Positions 49,608 to 59,052 of a stretch of DNA of 64,000 nt are shown piece by piece. A program made the translations under genes and the position numbers. The DNA comes from CAWGYT01 sp963826795 (GTDB lineage: Bacteria > Planctomycetota > Planctomycetia > Pirellulales > Pirellulaceae): contig CAWGYT010000015.1 of NCBI GenBank assembly GCA_963826795.1, positions 124,001 through 188,000 on the forward strand. The letters run 5' to 3'. How positions within the stretch are numbered: the stretch's first letter is position 1; each line of letters begins with the position of its first letter. The notes under the pieces were generated by a model. It searched no databases, had not been told where the DNA came from, and saw nothing but the letters and a program-made list of their open reading frames with translations.

Positions 49608-52556
49608 TCAATCTAAATAGCGAAACTCGGTGGAAGCTAACAGCACATGGCACAGGTCGGCCCACGCATTTCGAATCGCGGCGTCGCGGTCGGGCCGAGT
49701 GGACGAGGCGCCTTGCACAAACTCCAGCGACAGCTCCAACTCGCGCTCAGTCGGATCACGCTGAAACAGATGTTGGTAGATCAATTTGACAGCGGACTCC
49801 GGATCGGAGCTCTGGGCTAACGAAGCCGCCAGGTGGTCCGCGGCTTCGTGCATTAAGGGATGATTGAGCAGCAACAAGGCCTGCGCGGGAACATTGGTCT
49901 CGGGCCGGCGGCCGACGACGCGATCGGGGTCCGCGAAGTCGAAGCCGACAAGAAAATCGGGCAATTCGTTTCGAACGATCGGCAGGTAGAAACTACGCAA
50001 GTAACTCGACTGACGCTCATAGCCCGCTGCCGCCGCGCTGTTGTTATTTACCAGTTGGCCCAGGTGCGCGACGGGTGATTGTCCACGACGCCGATCGAGG
50101 TGTTCCATTGCATTCAGCAGCGCATCTCGCAATTGTTCACTCGACAGTCGCTTGCGATTCGCTCGCCACAGCCAACGGTTGTCCGGATCTCGAGCTGCAG
50201 CCGTGGCGTTGGACTGCACGCGCATCTGGTACGTTTCGCTTAGCACGATCCGCCGAATCAGATATTTCAGCGACCAGTCATGGGCAATCAGTTCCGCCGC
50301 GAGATAATCGAGCAACTCGGGATGAGACGGCCGTTCTCCCTGCCGTCCGAAGTTGTCAACGGTTCGCACGATCCCTGCGCCCAGCAAATGATGCCACAAA
50401 CGATTGACAATGACCCGCGCAAGCAGCGGGCTCGCGGACGTCACAGTCCATTCCGCCAGCTCGCGGCGACCACTTCGTTCCGGCTCCGACAAGACAGACA
50501 GTTCACCGGACAAGACACGTGGGAAACCTCGGACAACCACCGCGCCCGGGTTGGAATGAGCGCCGCGAATTCGCAGCGCAATATCGCTGACCGCGTCTTC
50601 ATCACGGACCGCCATGACTTGCGGAGGCGGAGGTGGTGCCGACCTATCAAGCTGGTCCAGTTCGTCCTTGAGAGTTCGTGAAGTTTCCTGCAGGGCCTGC
50701 AATTCGTCCCGTAGCGCGACGATCGTTTCGGCAAAGGCTCTTCCTTCACCAATGTCCGATGCCGCCTCCGAGGTGACGTCACTGACGAATTGAACTGAGT
50801 CAACGATCACGTAACCATCGGTGTTTTCATTCGCGATCACCACCGCCAGCTGCGAACCTGCCCGGAACCGGAATCTTCCGAGCGATGTGAATCCACCGGA
50901 GATCGGAGGCGGTTCAGTCTGGTCCACGAACCGCCGAACCGGCTGGCCATCGGACGGCAGGACGTCAACGGGCACGTTCGTCGCGCGGTTTTCTGCCGCC
51001 GAATAGGAAATTCGTACTTCGTAATCGGCCGACTCGGGAAACGTCGCCGTGAAAGCAACTGATTTCTGTCCCTTATCAGCATTCTTGTCGTGCAGGTACT
51101 CGGTCCCGATAAATCCAGCGGCCTGTTTAGATGCTTGCCAGACCCCACGCAATTCGGCTTCGCCGTTATCGACGGTAATGCCCTGATTGATGAATGAAAT
51201 CTGATCGATCTTGGCTTGCGACTTTTCACGTCGTTGCTCCAGGTCGTCGATCTTTTCGACCAAGACTTTCCGCTGGCTTTGGTAAGTCGCCAACGCGGCA
51301 CTCTGCTCGGCTGGAATCGGGAGATCCTGTTCCCGCCAGTTCGAGACAAACTCCTGAATTTCTCCCTCAAGCGTAACCGTGCTACAAAAAACACCAGCGA
51401 GCGCATAATAGTCTTCGCTGGAGATCGGATCGAATTTGTGGTCGTGGCAACGAGCGCAGCCGAGTGTCAAGCCCAAGAACGCCTTGCCGAATGTGTCGAT
51501 CTGCTCATCGGCCACGTCCAATTCGAGCTTTGCTTTATCTCGCTCGCTCAACATTTTCGGCCCGAGCATCAGGAATCCGGTTGCAACAAGCTGCCTTGCC
51601 CGCTGCTCGGGATCCTGCCATGGCAGCAGATCGCCCGCCAACTGCTCTCGCACAAACTGGTCGAACTGCAGGTCACCCGCGAAGGCGTCCCGCACGTAGT
51701 CCCGATAGCGCCACGCTTGATGATAAGTTGCATTGAAATCGTTGCCGTTGGAATCGGCGAAGCGGACGACGTCCAGCCAGTGTCGAGCCCAATGCTCTGC
51801 AAACGAGGCGCTGGCCAGGAGTTCGTCGACTTGTCGTTCCCAAGCGTTCGGCGAATTGTCCTCGGAGAAAGCACGAACGCCGGACTCGGTCGGCGCCAAT
51901 CCTACCAGGTCGAAATACAATCGTCGCAGCAGCGTCCGCCGGTCGGCTCGAGGGGCCGGTCGCAGTTGCTGTGCCTCAAGTTGCGCCAACACGAAGTAGT
52001 CGACCGGATCGGCTGGCCAGCGTGAATCTTCGACGGGAGGGACCGAAGCCGATGAGAGGGGGCGGAACGCCCAGAAATGCCTTGCCTCTGCCAAGTCGAC
52101 AACGGACGACTTCGTCACCGCCGCCTCGCCCTCCCGTGGGTCGGTGGCACCCGTGGCGACCCAATGCTCAATATCGCGGATCACTTGGTCCGGCAGCCTT
52201 CCATCAGGCGGCATCTGAACCGCTTCATCGTGATAGCGAATGGCCCGAATCAGCCGACTGGCATCGACGTCACCAGGGATGACGGCGGGCCCCGAGTCGC
52301 CACCTGCCCGCAGACCGGCTCGGGTGTCAACCCGCAGTCCACCTTCAATTGTTTCGGCTTGCGCCCCGTGGCACTCGTAGCAGTGCTCCACCAAGACGGG
52401 TCGAATCCGTTGCTCAAAAAACTCCACTGGATCACTGGCGATCGCCAGGGAGGAACCAACGAGGCCGAGATACGCCAGCATGGTGGCGGCTCCGCCCAGC
52501 GCGAGCCAGGGCGGCATCCGGAAACGTCGTTGGCCACTTGCGTCGAACAACCGCAT
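49608..52556 (-). CDS. PSD1/DUF1549/DUF1553 protein with inserted golvesin-like carbohydrate-binding segment
   Basis: A 982-aa exported protein. The ATG at 52556 is preferred because a promoter with TATAAT at 52609-52614 would start transcription near 52600, excluding the ATG at 52610. Signal peptide near residues 10-40; PSD1 heme motif CYECH in 'VLVEHCYECHGAQAET'; DUF1549 with 'LGLTLGCARCHDHKFDP'; coiled coil ('LVEKIDDLEQRREKSQAKI'). About residues 475-590 form a beta-rich insert ('FIGTEYLHDKNADKG', 'AFTATFPESADYEVRISYSA') like the golvesin/carbohydrate-binding type. A Pro-rich linker and DUF1553 ('SPLLARVIVNRLWHHLLG') complete it. Some 200 aa longer than its paralog at 45836 mainly because of the insert. 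Confidence 0.92.
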   Translation of the reverse strand: MRLFDASGQRRFRMPPWLALGGAATMLAYLGLVGSSLAIASDPVEFFEQRIRPVLVEHCYECHGAQAETIEGGLRVDTRAGLRAGGDSGPAVIPGDVDASRLIRAIRYHDEAVQMPPDGRLPDQVIRDIEHWVATGATDPREGEAAVTKSSVVDLAEARHFWAFRPLSSASVPPVEDSRWPADPVDYFVLAQLEAQQLRPAPRADRRTLLRRLYFDLVGLAPTESGVRAFSEDNSPNAWERQVDELLASASFAEHWARHWLDVVRFADSNGNDFNATYHQAWRYRDYVRDAFAGDLQFDQFVREQLAGDLLPWQDPEQRARQLVATGFLMLGPKMLSERDKAKLELDVADEQIDTFGKAFLGLTLGCARCHDHKFDPISSEDYYALAGVFCSTVTLEGEIQEFVSNWREQDLPIPAEQSAALATYQSQRKVLVEKIDDLEQRREKSQAKIDQISFINQGITVDNGEAELRGVWQASKQAAGFIGTEYLHDKNADKGQKSVAFTATFPESADYEVRISYSAAENRATNVPVDVLPSDGQPVRRFVDQTEPPPISGGFTSLGRFRFRAGSQLAVVIANENTDGYVIVDSVQFVSDVTSEAASDIGEGRAFAETIVALRDELQALQETSRTLKDELDQLDRSAPPPPPQVMAVRDEDAVSDIALRIRGAHSNPGAVVVRGFPRVLSGELSVLSEPERSGRRELAEWTVTSASPLLARVIVNRLWHHLLGAGIVRTVDNFGRQGERPSHPELLDYLAAELIAHDWSLKYLIRRIVLSETYQMRVQSNATAAARDPDNRWLWRANRKRLSSEQLRDALLNAMEHLDRRRGQSPVAHLGQLVNNNSAAAAGYERQSSYLRSFYLPIVRNELPDFLVGFDFADPDRVVGRRPETNVPAQALLLLNHPLMHEAADHLAASLAQSSDPESAVKLIYQHLFQRDPTERELELSLEFVQGASSTRPDRDAAIRNAWADLCHVLLASTEFRYLD

Positions 52557-52608
52557 CGTGCAGGCCGCCGAATGAGGGGAGGGGCGGGGGACAGGTCTGA
52601 GGATCTGC

Positions 52609-52637
52609 ATTATAGCAGCATGACCTCGGCAACTGAA
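52609..52637 (-). promoter_or_regulatory. Extended -10 promoter for the DUF1549/DUF1501 operon
   Basis: On the minus strand, 'TGCTATAAT' forms an extended -10 (TATAAT at 52614-52609), with TTCAGT (52637-52632) as a weak -35 at a 17-bp spacing. The predicted start near 52600 leaves about 45 nt of leader before the ATG at 52556. It would drive the four-gene DUF1549/DUF1501 row. Confidence 0.6.
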
Positions 52638-52822
52638 GCAATAAACGTCTGGCGAACCAACCGCTCTGGCCAGCGCCACTTCGCCCTGCCACAATTCAGC
52701 TTCGGGCCTTTCGCAGGGAGCGTTTCGACCGACATGCCTTTTCGGTCAGACGGAGAATGTGCGAAGTTGGGCACTTTTGCCGCCAACGCCACGCCCGCGT
52801 GCCTCAAAAGGAACGTTGCTGC

Positions 52823-53875
52823 ATGCGATCACCGAGTCCGCTTCGAATCAAATATTGGGGAACGATCGGCAGCTTTCCACGGACGATCAATTCGTCCGAG
52901 CTGGTGCCGCGGATCGCGCGATCGATTGACCATTTATCACGCTCAGGCAATCTGGCGAAGGCAATCGAACATTCGATGTCCTTGCCCGATCTCGAGAATT
53001 TGATTCGCCGGCACGTCCCGAGCTCCATCGTGGACACTTACGGGGTCCACACGACGTGCATCGAGCTGACTGCGCCAGATCTTTGTTTTCTGATCGACGC
53101 GGGGAGCGGACTGGAGGCGCGAAACCGTGCCAGCCTCGAGGCGCCCACTTCCGCCGACTCGCCCGCCGTACCGCAAGGAAACATCTTCTTGACTCACGCG
53201 CATCTGGACCACCTGTGCGGCATCCCCTTTGCCGAACCGCTTTTTGATCCGCAAAACGAGTTTACGATTTGGGGCACTCGCGATGTCTTGGATCAGATCC
53301 AAGGGCTCTTCGGAGCGGGGGCCGGCCCCAACTGCGAGCTGTTTCCCGTGAGTTTGTCCGAACTGCGCGGTATCAAGTCATTTCGGCAGGTAAAGCCCGG
53401 TATCGAATTCGAACTGCTGGGGACGCGAATCAATACACACCTGCTCAATCATCCCGGGGGCTGCGTCGCGTATCGATTCGATCGAGCTGGTCGGCGAATT
53501 GTGATCGCAACGGACCATGAGCACGCCGCGGGGGCGGACCGGGCACTGGCGCAGTTCGCGGCAGGGGCCGACCTGCTGTATCTTGACGCTCAGTACACCG
53601 AGTTGGAGTATTCGGGCCAAGTGGCAGTTGCCGGTGCCTCACTCCAGCCCCGCCGTGGCTGGGGACACAGCACGATCGAAGCCTGCCTGGAAACCGGATT
53701 GACGGCCCGAGTCCGCAACCTGCACCTCGGCCACCACGAACCCAGACGCTCGGATCAGGAGCTCGCCGAGCTCGAGGAGCGTGCCCAGTTGACCCTCGCG
53801 GATCTCGCGTTGCAATTCGGCGCCGCTCCACCGACACTGCAGTTCGCTCGCGAGAGTGTCACGTGGGAGTTTTAG
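52823..53875 (+). CDS. Metallo-beta-lactamase-fold hydrolase
   Basis: A 350-aa cytosolic hydrolase. The start at 52823 follows 'aaaggaacgttgctgc'. The N-terminal 'IKYWGTIGSFP' and 'YGVHTTCIEL' are variants of the 'VRGSIP...GGNTSCVEV' entrance seen in RNase Z/cyclic-phosphodiesterase-like MBL proteins. The metal site is HAHLDH (H125, H127, D129, H130) with later 'LLNHPGGCVAYRF', 'IATDHEH' and 'LHLGHHEPRRSD'. An unusual insert (about residues 25-70) separates strand 1 from the YGVHT motif. It is convergent with the kinase-tubulin gene (79 bp between stops). Substrate unknown: a cyclic nucleotide or RNA is possible. Association with the signalling cluster is by position only. Confidence 0.85.
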   Translation: MRSPSPLRIKYWGTIGSFPRTINSSELVPRIARSIDHLSRSGNLAKAIEHSMSLPDLENLIRRHVPSSIVDTYGVHTTCIELTAPDLCFLIDAGSGLEARNRASLEAPTSADSPAVPQGNIFLTHAHLDHLCGIPFAEPLFDPQNEFTIWGTRDVLDQIQGLFGAGAGPNCELFPVSLSELRGIKSFRQVKPGIEFELLGTRINTHLLNHPGGCVAYRFDRAGRRIVIATDHEHAAGADRALAQFAAGADLLYLDAQYTELEYSGQVAVAGASLQPRRGWGHSTIEACLETGLTARVRNLHLGHHEPRRSDQELAELEERAQLTLADLALQFGAAPPTLQFARESVTWEF

Positions 53876-53953
53876 CGCGCGATCGCTGCCTGAAGAACCG
53901 CCCTTCGCCAGCAGTCCTTGGGAGCTGCAAGACTGTCTGCGCGGCGCGACTCA

Positions 53954-56900
53954 TTACAGATTGATGATCGGTTCCCAATCCACGTCAATCCGCGTATGAA
54001 TCCGCTTCACTAGATCGACGCTTTCAGGGCAGGAATGAATCAACGTTGCCGCAACCTGCGTCGGTGAGATCATTCCGACTTCATAGCAGATTGCGACGTC
54101 CGCCTGCGTTGCGGGCAAGTAGAACGGCTTGTCTTCCACCGAATCGCAGAAGGCTTTTGCGAGTCGACCTGGGCCGGAACCTTTGGGAATGGCCACCGCG
54201 ACACGTGAGTTGCCGCCGCAGGTCGTTAGCAAATGGGGTACCGCAGCGGCGAGTGACTGCACCGTCCATTCTGCAAGCGTTGCGTCGTCCAAGACGGCCT
54301 CAGCAAACATCTCGTCCAGATCTGTTTCGCCCAGCACCTCGACAGCCACGCCGCGTGCGGCACGGTCGACGGCTTGCTCGAAGTCATGCTTCCAGTCGTT
54401 GCGGCAATTCTCCAGAAGGCCGCCAAGCCCTCCCAGCGGCTCAATGTAGTCACGATAAAACAGTTTGCCAAGTCGGCTGGTTAAGGCGGGCAGCCGTAAG
54501 GTCAGATGACGATATACGAGCGACGCGATCAGGCCGTCAGGTCCCCAGCTTTGCATGGCAACACGGCGCTCGCGTTCCTCGATCGAGGTTTGATAGAACT
54601 GCTGAACGCTTTTCAAGGATTGCCGAAAGTCGTGCAGACACGTTCCATACTCATCAATCGAGTGCTCAACCTTGGCCAAAATCTGCTTGACGGCTTCCGC
54701 GATCCAAATCGCGAAACGTGCGGCTCCGTATTGTCGCATCAGGTCGTCCAGTTCTCTCGCCGGATCGACGGAACCGGACTGCGCCGCGTCACGATCTCGT
54801 TCCCAAGCAACGATGCGCGCTTCGATTCGATTGATTTCCCGTTGCACCGCTTCGCACGTTGCGGCCAACTGTTCACGGGATGATCGCAATCGTTCGCCGC
54901 ACAGTCGATGGAAGCATTCGGAGAAAGATAACCGGGCACCAGGCCGGTCGAATTTATCGCACACGGCCTCCACGATACTCTGCGCGGCGTCTTCGACGAT
55001 TGTCTGAATCACCGCGGCTTGGACATCCTGTTCCTTTGATCCAAATAGGATTCGGTTACGAACATATCTTGGTTGGAGTGCCTGATCGACGGCGTCGACG
55101 AGGCGCTGCATCACCACTTGCCCTCCATGTTGTCGGATGAGTTCCTCGGCTTGCTCGACAAGGGGTTGGATGCCCGTTTGCACTGCCTCGCGGATTTCGT
55201 ACCCTAATGCTTCACGCACGTTGGTTTCGAACGAATGGGTCAGCATTTGCGGGTCTAACCTGCGTTCCTCGAACTCCATGCCGACAAGCGTGCGAACTTG
55301 TTCACGAACCGTCTCACTGTCCAGCTCCTCCAACCACTGTGCGATCAGCTGCCGGCTCATGATACTCGTCGGCAAAGAGAGCAAGTCGCCCTCGGAGAAA
55401 CTTGACTGGAACAGTCCCAGCGTCCTCGCTACAAGTTTGCCATCGCCTGGATCGTCAGCGATCCGGCACGCTTCGAAGTAGTCTGCACAGGGAGTCGCTG
55501 AGCTGAGATACAGATATTCTGCGAGTGTACTCGCGGCCGCGTCGTACTCGTCGGGCAGCGGGTCACAACCCAGATCCAAGAGGTACATCCCGTCGAACGG
55601 TTGCGTTTCCGCGAAAGCAGGCAAGTCGCAGGAAGGGTCTCCTGGAAATCCAGCGGCCTGACTGAAATGGTGCAGTTCGCTGAGACAGCTGAAGGCGTTG
55701 GCAACCGTAAGGCCACGGCGACTGCCAACGCGGCCGGTTGAATATGACAGCAGTCCGATTACTTCGCTGTTCTTACAGCCGGCCTCGGCCAGCACGGTCC
55801 TGACGGCGTAGGCCAGATCGGCCACCATACCGCTACCCACGCCGCCCGAAATTGACGTCACGATAAAGACTCTTGGTCCGAGTTCACTGCGCGGCAATCC
55901 AACGACTTCCGCCGTCGCTTTGACCGATTGTGGTTCGCTGATCACTTCGATCAATTCGAGCAACCTGGAAAAAACGGCCTCATGATGATCCACAAAGGCG
56001 AGCCGACCCAGCGGGCGGAGACACTCGGTCTGACCACTTCGGGGGACGTTATAAATCCATCGGCGGCTGAGCCAATTGAGGTGCGCGTCGGCCTTTCCAC
56101 GGTAGTCCCGTGCGCCTCGCAAGGGAATGGCGAGCGTCTCACGGTGGTCGAGACAACTCAGATCGTTCCCCCTCGTCGCCTGGTCAAGTGATGCCACGTC
56201 CGTGTCAACACACAGAATACGGATGGCCGGAAGCGACGCCGAATCTCCCAGCCGCTGCTGCAAAGTTCGCTTCAATTGCCTCAAGACGTTCGTTGCGGTC
56301 TCACCAACTCCCAGAAAGAGAACCGGGCGAAACGTGGACTCTTCCACGTCAAACTCAACGGGCGAAAGCTTCTGTTCGACGCACTTCGCCCGAATCGCTT
56401 CATCGCTGCCGGGCACCAGCGTAGCATCGGGAGTTTCGCCTTTTTCGCGTCCTTCATCCGTCTCGTCCGCTCGTGGCGAACGGACTCGCATGGGGCGCTT
56501 CACTTCGCGACGTTTCAGTTCGCTCGCAAACGAACGGCAATCGGCGAAGCGGGCCGAGGGGGACTTCGCTAGAGCTCGACGAACGGTCGACTGGTCGGCT
56601 TGCGGCAGACTTGCAAGCTGCGGAGTACCATGCAAATGCTGCGCCGCCAGTTGTGCTGCGGTGGTGCCCGGGAACGGCCGAACTCCGGTCAGCATTTCTT
56701 GAAAGACGATTGCCAGGCTGTACTGGTCGCTGCTTCGACTGGGCTTGCCGTCAAACAGTTCCGGCGGAGCATACATCGGCGTCAGGCCCGCCATCAGGGA
56801 CTGGGTGCCATCGTGGATATCCTTGACGAGGCCGAAATCCGCAACCTTGACGTGACCGCCTAGCAGCAACAGATTCTCTGGCTTGATATCGAGATGCTGC

Positions 56901-57307
56901 AGTGAATGGGCATTGCTGATAAAATCGAGCGCTTCAGCCGCATCCCCAATGTAACCCAGCAATTCCTCGCGGGGAATCCCCGGCAATCCGCTCGTGACAC
57001 ACTCCTGAAAACGATCCTTGAGACACTTCTCGGCGAGCTCGGTGACAACGACCAAGCGACCGTCCACGATGTCAATTCGCTCAAGCGACAGCAGAAACGG
57101 ATGCCGAACTTCCTTGATTCGATTCAACGCCTTGAGTTCGCGTTGAGCTCGGTTTTCGTCGTGGTAACCGAATACAAGCTTGACGGCTTTCGGGAGTCCG
57201 CCAGGGGCCTCCGCCACCCAAACCTCGCCGTAACCTCCGGCTCCGATTCGTTCGCGGATCTGGTAGCCAAGTATCGATTCTGCCGGCTTTTGGTCCTGTC
57301 GAAGCAT
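53954..57307 (-). CDS. Ser/Thr protein kinase fused to a tubulin/FtsZ-like GTPase domain
   Basis: A 1,117-aa cytosolic fusion. Residues 14-268 are a Hanks-type kinase with all key residues: G-loop GAGGYGEV (22-29), K43 (PKAVKLVFG), catalytic D140 and N145 in HLDIKPEN, D157FG, and 'MYAPPELF'. A charged linker (about 270-325) follows. From 326 on it resembles the Tubulin_2/FtsZ-like family: 'PVLFLGVGETATNVLRQLKR' as the first nucleotide loop, 'ILCVDTDVASLDQA', and the tubulin signature region 'FIVTSISGGVGSGMVADL' (GGVGSG 488-493). Residues about 650-1117 are helical with coiled-coil tendency. There is no membrane helix. It lies downstream of the AAA+ gene on the same strand (142 bp). The fusion suggests phosphorylation linked to filament assembly. 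Confidence 0.9.
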   Translation of the reverse strand: MLRQDQKPAESILGYQIRERIGAGGYGEVWVAEAPGGLPKAVKLVFGYHDENRAQRELKALNRIKEVRHPFLLSLERIDIVDGRLVVVTELAEKCLKDRFQECVTSGLPGIPREELLGYIGDAAEALDFISNAHSLQHLDIKPENLLLLGGHVKVADFGLVKDIHDGTQSLMAGLTPMYAPPELFDGKPSRSSDQYSLAIVFQEMLTGVRPFPGTTAAQLAAQHLHGTPQLASLPQADQSTVRRALAKSPSARFADCRSFASELKRREVKRPMRVRSPRADETDEGREKGETPDATLVPGSDEAIRAKCVEQKLSPVEFDVEESTFRPVLFLGVGETATNVLRQLKRTLQQRLGDSASLPAIRILCVDTDVASLDQATRGNDLSCLDHRETLAIPLRGARDYRGKADAHLNWLSRRWIYNVPRSGQTECLRPLGRLAFVDHHEAVFSRLLELIEVISEPQSVKATAEVVGLPRSELGPRVFIVTSISGGVGSGMVADLAYAVRTVLAEAGCKNSEVIGLLSYSTGRVGSRRGLTVANAFSCLSELHHFSQAAGFPGDPSCDLPAFAETQPFDGMYLLDLGCDPLPDEYDAAASTLAEYLYLSSATPCADYFEACRIADDPGDGKLVARTLGLFQSSFSEGDLLSLPTSIMSRQLIAQWLEELDSETVREQVRTLVGMEFEERRLDPQMLTHSFETNVREALGYEIREAVQTGIQPLVEQAEELIRQHGGQVVMQRLVDAVDQALQPRYVRNRILFGSKEQDVQAAVIQTIVEDAAQSIVEAVCDKFDRPGARLSFSECFHRLCGERLRSSREQLAATCEAVQREINRIEARIVAWERDRDAAQSGSVDPARELDDLMRQYGAARFAIWIAEAVKQILAKVEHSIDEYGTCLHDFRQSLKSVQQFYQTSIEERERRVAMQSWGPDGLIASLVYRHLTLRLPALTSRLGKLFYRDYIEPLGGLGGLLENCRNDWKHDFEQAVDRAARGVAVEVLGETDLDEMFAEAVLDDATLAEWTVQSLAAAVPHLLTTCGGNSRVAVAIPKGSGPGRLAKAFCDSVEDKPFYLPATQADVAICYEVGMISPTQVAATLIHSCPESVDLVKRIHTRIDVDWEPIINL

Positions 57308-57449
57308 CGGTAACGTCTTTCCTGAACCAAGTCGCTGAGCGACATGGCGCTACGTGGTCGAATCCAACAGCTCAAACCTAGCTTGGGTCGAATCACGATT
57401 AATGACTACTCTGAGGAATTTGCGTTCCCCGCGAGCCCCTTCCGTCGAC

Positions 57450-58808
57450 CTAAAGCGATACCGCCTCAGCCGAACTCCCCTGGGACGCGTCGCGCAGGAC
57501 ACCCGTGAAGTAACTCTTCACCACGCGATCAAAAAAGTCGTCGCGCATCTGCATCTCGATGTCATTGTATGAGCAGAAATTGCGAATCTGGGACAAGAGA
57601 TCCCGTGGATGGCACCTCCGCAGACGCCGGTTGTACGGTCGGTAGTGTCGCGCGAGTAAGCCATCAACGGCCGCCGCGTCATATTGGCAGCCGAATGTGG
57701 CGGCGTAAGTGCGAAAGAGTTCGTGAAATTCGTCTTGGGTCGGATCCGCAATCTCGACCTTGTAAGGGATTCGTCTCAAAAACGCCTCATCGACCAAATC
57801 ACTCGGCTCAAGATTCGTCGAGAAGATAATGAGCTGCTCGAACGGAACCTGGATCTTTTTCCCCGTCGACAGCGTGAGGAAATCAACTCGATTTTCTAAA
57901 GGGACAATCCACCGGTTCAGCAGTTCCGTCGGCTCAATGCGTTGACGACCGAAGTCATCGATCAGGAGGCAGCCACAGTTGCTCTTGAGTTGGACTGGCG
58001 CTTCGCTGACATTGCTGTTGGGGTCGTGACGAATATCCAGGCTATCCATCGTCAGCTCGCCTCCCACGACGACGGTCGGCCGGCGGATCTTGATCCACCG
58101 TCGATCGTACGAGGCGGACCGCATGATGCTTGACTCCTCGGACTGATCAGGAGCATGTAGCGCCGCGTCGAAAAGCTTGATAATCTGACCGTCATCGATC
58201 AGTGCGTGGGGAATCCAAATCTTCTGCCCAAAGCACATCGTGATTCGCTTGGCCAACGTCGACTTGCCGTTACCGGGTTCGCCGTATAAGAACAGGCCCG
58301 CTCCCGAATTGATGGCCGGCCCTAAGTGCTCGAAAAGGGCCTCATCAACGGAAATATCCGCAAAAGCCCGCGACAACTGCTCCCGTCGAGGTGACTCGGC
58401 ACGGATCGTCTGAGCTTCGACCGCCAGAATGTAGTCCATCAACGGCACCGGGGCAGGACCTGCGTACGCACAGGTCTGCAGCGCCATCTGGGCATTCGTG
58501 CGTCCTTGCTCCGTCAAGGCGTAAAGGTAGTCGTTAAAAGGCGCCGACCCTTGATGGACAATAATCTGACGTGCCCTCAATGACTGAAATAGATCCTCCA
58601 AAATCCGAAACGGAAGGCAGACCTGCTCCGCGAGCTTCCGGCCCGTACAGCTGCCGATTTGCAGCAGCCGCTTGCCGATCAATCCCTCAATCATCGATAC
58701 GGGCAGTCCGGTTTCCTCCAATGAGTTCGGTTCGGCGGGGCGGTATGCTTCCTCCGAAAGGATTGTTGCCAGGACGTCGTCGCGAGCGGTTGCAGTCGGA
58801 GGGGACAT
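57450..58808 (-). CDS. AAA+ ATPase with N-terminal winged-helix domain
   Basis: A 452-aa ATPase from ATG 58808; in-frame starts at 58853-58862 exist but overlap the divergent small gene. Residues about 30-110 look like a winged helix ('GLPVSMIEGLIGKRLLQIG', 'GRKLAEQVCLPFRILEDLFQ', 'YLYALTEQGRTNAQMAL'), then a 'GPAPVPLMDYI' linker. The AAA+ core has Walker A GEPGNGKS (176-183), Walker B 'CLLIDDFG' (D284, D285), sensor-1 N332 in FSTN, and arginine fingers R345/R346 in 'EAFLRRIPYKVEI'. It is upstream of the kinase-tubulin gene and divergent from the FHA-EAL gene. Members of this wHTH-AAA family recur near signalling and secretion genes; here it may remodel or load the tubulin-like partner. Confidence 0.88.
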   Translation of the reverse strand: MSPPTATARDDVLATILSEEAYRPAEPNSLEETGLPVSMIEGLIGKRLLQIGSCTGRKLAEQVCLPFRILEDLFQSLRARQIIVHQGSAPFNDYLYALTEQGRTNAQMALQTCAYAGPAPVPLMDYILAVEAQTIRAESPRREQLSRAFADISVDEALFEHLGPAINSGAGLFLYGEPGNGKSTLAKRITMCFGQKIWIPHALIDDGQIIKLFDAALHAPDQSEESSIMRSASYDRRWIKIRRPTVVVGGELTMDSLDIRHDPNSNVSEAPVQLKSNCGCLLIDDFGRQRIEPTELLNRWIVPLENRVDFLTLSTGKKIQVPFEQLIIFSTNLEPSDLVDEAFLRRIPYKVEIADPTQDEFHELFRTYAATFGCQYDAAAVDGLLARHYRPYNRRLRRCHPRDLLSQIRNFCSYNDIEMQMRDDFFDRVVKSYFTGVLRDASQGSSAEAVSL

Positions 58809-58854
58809 AAGCGCCTGATTGCCATCGTGTTCGAGGTTGCGAAAAGGAGACATC

Positions 58855-59034
58855 ATGAACACCTTAGCTCACAACAAAAGACACTCGAAGCCCACAGTTA
58901 TCCTCCCCCCTTTGTCGACAGTTCCTACCGCCGCGAGACGGTGTCCCCACAATTTCAATGCTATGAGAGATGTATTGGAGTCAGCGCACAGCGGAGTCAC
59001 TTTCGTCGCGTGTGAAACAGGCGGCATTTATTGA
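58855..59034 (+). CDS. Possible 59-aa small protein
   Basis: ATG at 58855 is preceded by 'aaaaggagacatc', the strongest ribosome-binding site in this part of the window, and the frame ends 18 bp before the FHA-EAL start. The product is basic at the N-terminus ('NTLAHNKRHSKPTVILPP') and has three residues of note: Cys in RRCPHN and VACETGG, and His in ESAHSG. No family was recognised. It would be translated with the FHA-EAL gene. It could equally be a leader peptide or a chance frame. Confidence 0.45.
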   Translation: MNTLAHNKRHSKPTVILPPLSTVPTAARRCPHNFNAMRDVLESAHSGVTFVACETGGIY

Positions 59035-59052
59035 GGCAGACGAGCCGAAGCA

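Noticed and set aside
52610..52694. Upstream starts for the DUF1549 protein at 52610 or 52694
   Set aside because: The ATG at 52610 lies inside a TATAAT -10 box, and both lack a ribosome-binding site; 52556 gives a better signal peptide.
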